Of a stretch of 64,000 bases of DNA, positions 11,466 to 19,300 are shown piece after piece. Source of the stretch: Burkholderia aenigmatica (GTDB taxonomy: Bacteria > Pseudomonadota > Gammaproteobacteria > Burkholderiales > Burkholderiaceae); NCBI RefSeq assembly GCF_902499175.1, contig NZ_CABVQC010000005.1, positions 124,001-188,000 on the forward strand, read 5' to 3'. The first letter of the stretch is position 1, and every line of letters starts with the position of its first letter. The translations under genes were made by a program, and so were the position numbers. Under the pieces are notes generated by a model. The model saw nothing but the letters and a program-made list of their open reading frames with translations, did no database searches and was not told where the DNA came from.

Positions 11466-11488
11466 CGCAAATCGACCGCAGATTTGCG
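11466..11488. promoter_or_regulatory. Inverted repeat upstream of gdhA, LysR-site candidate
   Basis: CGCAAATC (11466-11473) and GATTTGCG (11481-11488) are perfect 8-bp arms with a 7-bp spacer, 109 bp upstream of the gdhA ATG. The size suits a LysR recognition site, with a CATAAT -10-like element at 11514-11519 just downstream. Confidence 0.5.
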
Positions 11489-11596
11489 AAAAATCGCGAT
11501 CATGCAAGAAACGCATAATCGAATAAGCAAACGGCATTGGATAAAAAAAACGGGTTTTTCGACAATGTGCGCACTTCGTTGAACGTTGGAGCATCC

Positions 11597-12883
11597 ATGT
11601 CTTCGCAACAGCAGTCCATCCCGTCCTACCTGCACGCCGACGATCTCGGCCCGTGGGGCAACTACCTTCAGCAGGTCGATCGCGTCGCGCCGTACCTCGG
11701 TTCGCTGTCGCGCTGGCTCGAAACGCTGAAGCGTCCGAAGCGCATCCTGATCGTCGACTGCCCCATCGAGCTCGACAACGGTACCGTCGCGCACTTCGAA
11801 GGCTATCGCGTGCAGCACAACGTGTCGCGCGGCCCGGGCAAGGGCGGTGTGCGTTACCACCAGGACGTGACGCTGTCGGAAGTGATGGCGCTGTCCGCAT
11901 GGATGTCGGTGAAGAACGCGGCCGTGAACGTGCCGTACGGCGGCGCGAAGGGCGGTATCCGCGTCGACCCGCGCAAGCTGTCGCGTGGTGAGCTCGAGCG
12001 CGTGACGCGCCGCTACACCAGCGAAATCGGCATCATCATCGGACCGAACACCGACATTCCGGCACCGGACGTCAACACCAACGAACAGGTGATGGCGTGG
12101 ATGATGGACACGTACTCGATGAACCAGGGCCAGACGTCGACCGGCGTCGTGACCGGCAAGCCGATCGCGCTCGGCGGTTCGCTCGGCCGCAAGGAAGCAA
12201 CGGGCCGCGGCGTGTTCGTCGTCGGCTCCGAAGCGGCGAAGAAGAAGGGCCTGGAAATCGAAGGCGCGCGCATCGCGGTGCAGGGCTTCGGCAACGTCGG
12301 CGGCATCGCGGCGAAGCTGTTCCAGGAAGCGGGTTCGAAGGTGATCGCGGTGCAGGATCACACCGGCACGATCTACCAGCCGGCCGGCCTCGATTCGAAC
12401 AAGCTGCTCGACCACGTCGCACGCACGGGCGGCGTCGCGGGCTTCGAAGGTTCGGAGCCGATGCCGAACGACGAGTTCTGGACGGTCGAAACCGACATCC
12501 TGATCCCGGCGGCACTGGAAAACCAGATCACCGAGAAGAATGCAGCGAAGATCCGCACGAAGATCATCGTCGAAGGCGCGAACGGCCCGACGACGACGGC
12601 GGCGGACGACATCCTGACCGCGAACGGTGTGCTCGTGATCCCGGACGTGATCGCGAACGCGGGCGGCGTGACCGTGTCGTACTTCGAATGGGTGCAGGAT
12701 TTCTCGAGCTTCTTCTGGACGGAAGACGAGATCAACCACCGTCTCGAGCGCGTGATGCGCGAAGCGTTCTCCGGCGTGTGGGCAGTCGCGGAAGAGCACA
12801 AGGTGTCGGTGCGTACGGCGGCGTTCATCGTTGCGTGCAAGCGCATCCTGATGGCACGCGAAATGCGTGGCCTGTACCCCTGA
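11597..12883 (+). CDS. gdhA: Glutamate dehydrogenase (Glu/Leu/Phe/Val dehydrogenase family)
   Basis: A 428-residue enzyme that interconverts glutamate and 2-oxoglutarate plus ammonium. The catalytic block [14 protein letters not shown] and the substrate lysine in [13 protein letters not shown] are present in the N-terminal half; the dinucleotide-binding GFGNVGG lies in the second half. The frame is open from a TTG at 11537, but the ATG at 11597 has GGAG 5-6 bp upstream and gives the family N-terminus. It lies upstream of the gltIJKL glutamate/aspartate importer, which suggests a catabolic role. Cofactor preference (NAD or NADP) cannot be decided by eye. Confidence 0.96.
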   Translation: MSSQQQSIPSYLHADDLGPWGNYLQQVDRVAPYLGSLSRWLETLKRPKRILIVDCPIELDNGTVAHFEGYRVQHNVSRGPGKGGVRYHQDVTLSEVMALSAWMSVKNAAVNVPYGGAKGGIRVDPRKLSRGELERVTRRYTSEIGIIIGPNTDIPAPDVNTNEQVMAWMMDTYSMNQGQTSTGVVTGKPIALGGSLGRKEATGRGVFVVGSEAAKKKGLEIEGARIAVQGFGNVGGIAAKLFQEAGSKVIAVQDHTGTIYQPAGLDSNKLLDHVARTGGVAGFEGSEPMPNDEFWTVETDILIPAALENQITEKNAAKIRTKIIVEGANGPTTTAADDILTANGVLVIPDVIANAGGVTVSYFEWVQDFSSFFWTEDEINHRLERVMREAFSGVWAVAEEHKVSVRTAAFIVACKRILMAREMRGLYP

Positions 12884-12960
12884 TCGGCGGTTGCCGATTT
12901 CAGATCGGTTGACTACGATCAATCCATGACGCAATCCATCCGGTTGCGTGCATGAACCCT

Positions 12961-12992
12961 CGCGGGCGGTGCCGAATCCGGTACCGCCCGCG
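12961..12992. other. Strong GC hairpin between gdhA and gltI
   Basis: CGCGGGCGGTGCC (12961-12973) pairs with 12980-12992 over 13 bp including one G-U, loop GAATCC. No T tract follows, so it may be a Rho-linked 3' stabilising hairpin for gdhA mRNA rather than an intrinsic terminator. Confidence 0.5.
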
Positions 12993-13133
12993 CGCGCATT
13001 CGGCCGCCGGAAGAGGGCCGAAGCCGGGAGGAAGGCTTCGCGCAGCACGATTCGTAGTGCGGTAAACAACCAGTACTTTCAAAAATATTACTTTGATACA
13101 CTGGCGCGGGTTTTAGCCAAGGAGATGACCAAA

Positions 13134-14027
13134 ATGAAATACCAAAAGGCAGTCCTGATGTTCGCGGCGCTTTGCGCGTTCGCAGGTGGCGCGCATGCTC
13201 AGGAGACGGGCACGCTGAAGAAGATCAAGGACACGGGCGTGATCGCGCTGGGGCACCGCGAGTCGTCGATCCCGTTCTCCTACTATGACGAAAAGCAGCA
13301 GGTGGTCGGCTATTCGCGCGAATTCCAGATGAAGGTGGTCGACGCGGTGAAGAAGAAGCTGAACCTGCCGAACCTGCAGGTGAAGAACATCCCGGTCACG
13401 TCGCAGAACCGCATTCCGCTGGTGCAGAACGGCACGGTCGACATCGAGTGCGGCTCGACGACCAACAACGCCGAACGCCAGCAGCAGGCCGCGTTCTCCG
13501 ACACGATCTTCGTGATCGGCACGCGCCTGATGACGAAGAACGATTCGGGCATCAAGGATTTCGCCGACCTGAAGGGCAAGACGGTCGTGACCACCGCCGG
13601 CACGACGTCCGAGCGCCTGCTGCGCAAGATGAACAACGAAAAGCAGATGGGCATGAACATCATCAGCGCGAAGGATCACGGCGATTCGTTCAATACGCTG
13701 GAATCGGGCCGCGCGGTCGCGTTCATGATGGATGACGCGCTGCTCGCGGGCGAGCGTGCGAAGGCGAAGAAGCCGGGCGACTGGGTGATCGTCGGCACGC
13801 CGCAATCGGAAGAAGCGTACGGCTGCATGATGCGCAAGGGCGATGCGGACTTCAAGAAGGTCGTCGACGACGCGATCTCGCAAGTCGAGAAGTCGGGCGA
13901 AGCCGCGAAGATCTACGCGAAGTGGTTCGAGAACCCGATCCCGCCGAAGGGGCTGAACCTGAACTTCCCGCTGTCCGATTCGATGAAGAAGCTGTACGCG
14001 AACCCGAACGACAAGGCGCTCGACTGA
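13134..14027 (+). CDS. gltI: Glutamate/aspartate ABC transporter, periplasmic binding protein
   Basis: A 297-residue type II periplasmic amino-acid-binding protein. A Sec signal peptide covers residues 1-22, with predicted cleavage after AHA. The mature domain begins TLKKIKDTGVIALGHRESSIPFSY in family style and contains GTVDIECGSTTNNAER, characteristic of the GltI group. The ATG at 13134 is preferred over the ATG at 13125 because AAGGAG ends only 0 bp from the latter but 9 bp from the former. It is followed by a terminator-like hairpin, then gltJ, gltK and gltL; a higher level of binding protein than permease is therefore expected. Confidence 0.95.
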   Translation: MKYQKAVLMFAALCAFAGGAHAQETGTLKKIKDTGVIALGHRESSIPFSYYDEKQQVVGYSREFQMKVVDAVKKKLNLPNLQVKNIPVTSQNRIPLVQNGTVDIECGSTTNNAERQQQAAFSDTIFVIGTRLMTKNDSGIKDFADLKGKTVVTTAGTTSERLLRKMNNEKQMGMNIISAKDHGDSFNTLESGRAVAFMMDDALLAGERAKAKKPGDWVIVGTPQSEEAYGCMMRKGDADFKKVVDDAISQVEKSGEAAKIYAKWFENPIPPKGLNLNFPLSDSMKKLYANPNDKALD

Positions 14028-14061
14028 CCGCACGGCCGTTGATGCAGAAATGACGCTAATG

Positions 14062-14097
14062 AGACGGAAGAGGCCCCGCTTCTTCCGTCTCTTTTTG
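14062..14097 (+). terminator. Internal terminator between gltI and gltJ
   Basis: GAGACGGAAGA (14062-14072) and TCTTCCGTCTC (14082-14092) form a perfect 11-bp stem with a 9-nt loop and five Ts. Its place inside the transporter operon suggests partial termination that favours gltI mRNA. Confidence 0.88.
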
Positions 14098-14111
14098 CTG
14101 GAGTCTTGCCC

Positions 14112-14852
14112 ATGTCTTACCACTGGAACTGGGGCATCTTCCTGAGCCCCGTGTCGACCGGCGAGCCGACGACTTATTTCGGATGGCTGATGTCCGGCTT
14201 CTGGGTGACGATCGAAGTGTCGCTCGTCGCCTGGGTCATCGCGCTGATCGTCGGTTCGCTGTTCGGCGTGCTGCGTACCGTGCCGAACAAGTGGCTGTCC
14301 GCGATCGGCACCCTGTACGTGTCGATCTTCCGGAACATTCCGCTGATCGTGCAGTTCTTCGTCTGGTATCTCGTGATACCCGAGCTGCTGCCCGCGTCGA
14401 TCGGCACCTGGATCAAGCAGTTGCCGCCCACCACGCAGTTCTTTACCGCGTCGATCATCTGTCTCGGCCTGTTCACGGGCGCGCGCGTGTGCGAACAGGT
14501 GCGCGCCGGGATCAACGCGCTGCCGAAGGGCCAGCGCGCCGCCGGCCTCGCGATGGGCTTCACGCAATGGCAGACGTACCGCTACGTGCTGCTGCCCGTT
14601 GCGTACCGGATCATCGTGCCGCCGCTCACGTCGGAATTCCTGAACATCTTCAAGAACTCCGCCGTCGCGTCGACCATCGGCCTGCTCGACCTGTCCGCGC
14701 AGGCGCGCCAGCTCGTCGACTACACCGCGCAGACGTATGAATCGTTCATCGCGGTCACGCTCGCGTACGTGATCATCAACCTCGTCGTGATGGCGTTCAT
14801 GCGCTGGATCGAAGGCCGCACGCGGCTGCCCGGCTATATCGGAGGCAAGTGA
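14112..14852 (+). CDS. gltJ: Glutamate/aspartate ABC transporter permease 1
   Basis: A 246-residue inner-membrane permease of the HisM/GltJ family with about five hydrophobic helices and the EAA-loop region [19 protein letters not shown]. The N-terminal [10 protein letters not shown] is typical of GltJ. The ATG at 14112 has CTGGAG upstream; an in-frame TTG at 14106 is less likely. It overlaps gltK by one base (TGATG), indicating translational coupling, and pairs with GltK to form the membrane channel energised by GltL. Confidence 0.95.
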   Translation: MSYHWNWGIFLSPVSTGEPTTYFGWLMSGFWVTIEVSLVAWVIALIVGSLFGVLRTVPNKWLSAIGTLYVSIFRNIPLIVQFFVWYLVIPELLPASIGTWIKQLPPTTQFFTASIICLGLFTGARVCEQVRAGINALPKGQRAAGLAMGFTQWQTYRYVLLPVAYRIIVPPLTSEFLNIFKNSAVASTIGLLDLSAQARQLVDYTAQTYESFIAVTLAYVIINLVVMAFMRWIEGRTRLPGYIGGK

Positions 14853-15529
14853 TGCATCAGTTCGACTGGAGTAGTATTCCCGGCGCGCTGCCGACGCTGT
14901 GGACGGGGGCGATCGTCACGTTGCAGATCACGCTGATCGCGATCGTGGTCGGGATCGTCTGGGGCACGCTGCTGGCGCTGATGCGGCTGTCGGGCGTCAA
15001 GCCGCTCGCGTGGTTCGCGCAGGGCTACGTGACGGTGTTCCGCTCGATTCCGCTCGTGATGGTGCTGCTGTGGTTCTTCCTGATCGTGCCGCAGCTGCTG
15101 CAGGGCGTGCTCGGGTTGTCGCCGACGATCGACATCCGTCTCGCATCGGCGATGGTCGCGTTCTCGCTGTTCGAAGCCGCGTATTATTCCGAGATCATCC
15201 GCGCCGGCATCCAGGCGGTGCCGCGCGGCCAGGCGAACGCCGCATTCGCGCTCGGCATGAACTACGCGCAGGCGATGCGCCTCGTGATCCTGCCGCAGGC
15301 GTTCCGCGCGATGGTGCCGCTGCTGCTCACGCAGGCGATCGTCCTGTTCCAGGATACGTCGCTCGTGTACGTGATCAGCCTCGCGGACTTCTTCCGCACG
15401 GCGGCCAACATCGGCGATCGCGACGGCACGACCGTCGAGATGGTCCTGTTCGCCGGCGCATGCTATTTCGTGATTTGCTCGTTGGCGTCTGCTCTCGTCA
15501 AGGGTCTCCAGAAAAAGGTCACAAGATGA
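14852..15529 (+). CDS. gltK: Glutamate/aspartate ABC transporter permease 2
   Basis: A 225-residue permease of the HisM family. About five transmembrane helices are visible, with the EAA loop [20 protein letters not shown]. The start is the ATG of TGATG, with GGAGG 6 bp upstream; a GTG at 14849 is an alternative. It overlaps the gltL start by 4 bp (ATGA). Heterodimer partner of GltJ. Confidence 0.95.
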   Translation: MHQFDWSSIPGALPTLWTGAIVTLQITLIAIVVGIVWGTLLALMRLSGVKPLAWFAQGYVTVFRSIPLVMVLLWFFLIVPQLLQGVLGLSPTIDIRLASAMVAFSLFEAAYYSEIIRAGIQAVPRGQANAAFALGMNYAQAMRLVILPQAFRAMVPLLLTQAIVLFQDTSLVYVISLADFFRTAANIGDRDGTTVEMVLFAGACYFVICSLASALVKGLQKKVTR

Positions 15530-16251
15530 TTTCCATCAAGAACGTTTCGAAGTGGTACGGCCAGTTTCAGGTCCTCACCGACTGCACGACCGAGGTCAAG
15601 AAAGGCGAAGTGGTCGTCGTGTGCGGCCCGTCCGGTTCGGGTAAATCCACGCTGATCAAGACCGTGAACGGCCTCGAGCCGTTCCAGCAGGGCGAGATCC
15701 TCGTGAACGGCCAGTCGGTTGGCGACAAGAAGACGAACCTGTCGAAGCTGCGCTCGAAGGTCGGGATGGTGTTCCAGCATTTCGAGCTGTTCCCGCACCT
15801 GTCGATCACCGAGAACCTGACGCTCGCGCAGGTCAAGGTGCTCGGCCGCGGCAAGGACGAGGCGAACGAGAAGGGCATGAAGCTGCTCGATCGCGTCGGC
15901 CTGAAGGCGCATGCGCACAAGTTCCCGGGCCAGCTGTCGGGCGGCCAGCAGCAGCGGGTCGCGATCGCGCGCGCGCTGTCGATGGATCCGATCGCGATGC
16001 TGTTCGACGAGCCGACGTCCGCACTCGACCCCGAGATGATCAACGAAGTGCTCGACGTGATGGTCGAACTCGCGCAGGAAGGGATGACGATGATGGTCGT
16101 CACGCACGAGATGGGCTTCGCGAAGAAGGTGGCCCATCGTGTGATCTTCATGGACAAGGGTGCGATCGTCGAGGACGACCGCAAGGACGATTTCTTCTCG
16201 AATCCGAAATCGGAACGCGCGAAGGACTTCCTCGCGAAGATCCTGCACTGA
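15526..16251 (+). CDS. gltL: Glutamate/aspartate ABC transporter ATPase
   Basis: A 241-residue ABC ATPase of the polar amino acid class. All core motifs are intact: Walker [10 protein letters not shown] (about residues 34-42), Q-loop [12 protein letters not shown] signature LSGGQQQR, Walker [14 protein letters not shown] and the switch histidine in VVTHEMGFA. It is the last gene of the importer and is followed by a strong terminator. Confidence 0.97.
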   Translation: MISIKNVSKWYGQFQVLTDCTTEVKKGEVVVVCGPSGSGKSTLIKTVNGLEPFQQGEILVNGQSVGDKKTNLSKLRSKVGMVFQHFELFPHLSITENLTLAQVKVLGRGKDEANEKGMKLLDRVGLKAHAHKFPGQLSGGQQQRVAIARALSMDPIAMLFDEPTSALDPEMINEVLDVMVELAQEGMTMMVVTHEMGFAKKVAHRVIFMDKGAIVEDDRKDDFFSNPKSERAKDFLAKILH

Positions 16252-16289
16252 GCGTTCGCGCTCGTCGACGCTGCATGTGCGTCGCTGCG

Positions 16290-16325
16290 AAAACCGCCCG
16301 GCCTCGCGCCGGGCGGTTTTTTTTC
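16290..16325. terminator. Terminator after gltL
   Basis: A 13-bp perfect stem (16290-16302 with 16308-16320), a 5-nt loop, and eight Ts at the 3' side. The convergent autotransporter gene may use the A-rich other side. Confidence 0.94.
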
Positions 16326-16343
16326 GTCCGCCGCCAGCGGGCG

Positions 16344-19300
16344 TTACCAGCTGTAGCGGTAGCCGACCTGCCCGACGATGCCGCGCCGGTAGTCGCCGCC
16401 GATGTTGCGCGCGATCTTCGCGTTCGCATACAGCTCGCCCGACTTGCCGAAGCCGGCGGTCACGCCGACGCCGAGCTCGTACCACGTGCGGCCGAGATGC
16501 GTCGCGAACGGCGTGCCGCCGACGACGGTCTGGCCCGGCGACAGGAAGTCGTGCAGCACGTCGGCCGTGAAGTACGGCGTCGCGGCACCGCCGCCCGAAT
16601 CCGACTGGAGGTTCGGCCGGAAGATGCGCACGCCGACGCGGCCGCGCAGCGCGTTCGTCGTCGTGCCCGAAACCGCCGAGACGTTGTCGTTGAACCCGTT
16701 CAGCTTCAGGTACTGGACCATCAGCTGCGCCTGCGGTTCGACCGCGACCGGCAGCGCGCCGATCGCGAACGGCTTGCCGACTTCCTGCGACAGTGCAACA
16801 CCGAAGCCGTTCTGCGACGCCTCGTTGCCGTAGCTGTCGCGATAGCGGTTGCCGTAGTGCGTGACCTGCCCGACGCTGTCGAAGTACGTGCCGTCGGACA
16901 GGTACTTCGTCCAGTAGCCGCCGACGCTCTGCGCGTGCATCTCGACCGAGCCCGTCGACGTCGACAGGTTGGCCGTGTCGGCGCGCGCCATGTCGCTGAA
17001 GCTCGCGTTCGACACGCCGATGCTGGCCGTCACGCCCGCGTGCGTGCTGCCGCCGCCGTTCGGCGCCTGGTCGAGCGTCCAGTCCTTGCCGAACTGCGCG
17101 AAGAACGTGCGCGCGTCGGCCGCGAAGCGGCCTGCGTTCGCGTCTAGGCTCTGGCCGCCGATGCGCCCCCACACGCCGTCGCGATTGCCAGGCTGCTGCT
17201 TGCCGAGGTTGTAGATGTCGCCGACACGCTCGTGCAGCTTGCCGAGTGTCGAGAAGCCGTAGTCGGCGTTCAACAGCGGCGTGAGCGCGTAGCCGGCGAC
17301 GCCGGGGCGATACGCGAGCGTGCCGCCGTTGCCATTCCCGTTGCTGTTACCGTCGCCGCCACCGGACGGGTGGATCGGGTCGCCGGGGTCCGACGGATCG
17401 AGCTGCGACCGCAGGTACCAGCCGTTCGCGTCGCCTTGCCCGCCGCGATACAGCCGGTATTCGTACGCGCCCGCCTGCACGGGCCCCGCAAGCTGGAACG
17501 CCGATGCGGTGGTCGTGCCGCCGTTGGCCGTGACGACCACCGGAATCCCGTCGCCCATCGTCTGCGCGCCGGTGCCGGCCGTGTTGGCGATCTTCAGGCC
17601 CGTCGTGCCGCTCGCGGCGCCGCCGTTCACGATCACCCGGTCGGTCGGCGATGCGTCGGCACCGAGGAACGTGTTGAGCGCGATCGTGCCGCCGTTGCCG
17701 ACGTAGCTGCCGGTCGTCAGCGTCTTGTAGCTGCCCGCGAGCGTCGGCGAACCGGTCGGTGCGGCGAACGCGACCAGGCCCGCGTTGTTCAGGCTGCTCA
17801 GCACGGAGCTGCCCGTCATGCGCCAGGTGCTGCTGCTGTCGACGGTCAATGCGACCGGATCGATCGTGCCGGTCAGCGTCGTGCCGTTCGCGAGGAACAC
17901 GTTGCCGATGCTCGATGCGTCGGAGACGACGTTGCCGGTCAGGTTCACGGCCGACGCGGTGAAGCTGGCGTGGCTGCCGTTCGACAGGTCGAGCAGCGTG
18001 CCGTTGCCGGCCGTCACGACCGTGCCGTTGCGCACGGCGATGTCGGCCGTGCCGCCGCGCACGGCGAAGGCCGGCCCGGTGGCGGACGTGACGCTGCCGC
18101 CGTCGACGAGCACCGAGCTCGTCGCGCCGTTGGCGAGCGTATCCGACGCCAGCACACCGGCCGTCGCGCCCTTGAGTGTCGTGCCGGTCAACGCGAGCAC
18201 GCCGCCGCTGTCGGCGGTTGCGCCGTTGCCGGCGGCGCTGGCGATCGACGAGCCGGTATCGCCGATACGGCCGCCGTTCTGCGCGACGAGGCCGTCGGCC
18301 GCCGTGCCGGCTGCGGTGATCTTCGCGCCCGACAGCAGTGCGGTCGCGCCGTCGCTCGTCACGATCGCGGCCGAACCCGCGCCGGTCGTCGCGACGGTCG
18401 TACCGTTGGCCGTCAGCGTCGAATCGGCGCCCGACACGAAGAAGCCGCGCGCGTTGTCGCCAGTGGTCCGGACGACGGTCGCCGCATCGGTCGCGATGCG
18501 TGCGCCGGCGCCGGTCGACGACAGGCCGTCGGCACCGCCGCCGGTCGTGCCGATCTGCGTGCCGGACAACGCGACCGTCGCGTTCGTCCCCTGGTTGTCG
18601 ATCCCCTTGCCCGAGCCGCCGACCGCGATCGACGTCGCGCCGGCCGCGAGCCCGCCGCCCGTCACGCTCGAGTCGATCAGCACGCCGTCGGCGCTGCCGT
18701 TCGCGATCACGGTGCCGGCGCCCGACAGCGCGACCGATGCGCCGGCGCCCGTCAGGTGCACGCCCGCGATGCCGTCGTCGGCTTCGATCGAACCCGCGTT
18801 GGCGAGCGTCGCCGACGCACCCTGGACGAGCGCGCCGGTGCCGTCGGAGACGCGGATCGTCGACGCGTTGTTCACCGTGCCGAGCGTGCCGATCACGACG
18901 CCCGTCGAGCCGGCGCCAGTCAGCAGTACCGTGTTGCGGTTCTCGAGCGTGCCGAGGCGTTGCGCGACGAAGCCCGTCACGCCGGCAGTCGATGACGTGA
19001 CGGCGGCGCTGTTGGTGAGCGTCGTCGCGACCGGTGCGCCGGCATTGGCGCCGGTGAGGTCGTGCGCCTGGCCGTCGACGACGCCGGCGATCGCGCCGGC
19101 CGCGTTCAGGTTGATCGTCGCGCCCGCGTCGATCGTGCCTTGCGCGCCGCCTTCGACTGCAATCGCGATGCCGTTCGCGCCGTTGACGTTGTAGATCGCG
19201 TTGCCGGTCGACAGCACGGTGCCGGCGTCGGTTGCGAGCACGCCGCGTGCGCGCTGGCCGTTGACGTCGGTCGTCAGCGCGCCGGCCGTCGACGCGCCCG

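Noticed and set aside
13101..13118. Possible sigma-54 promoter (TGGC...TTAGC) before gltI
   Set aside because: The GG-to-GC spacing is one base too long and the -12 block reads TTAGC rather than TTGC, so it fails the sigma-54 criteria.
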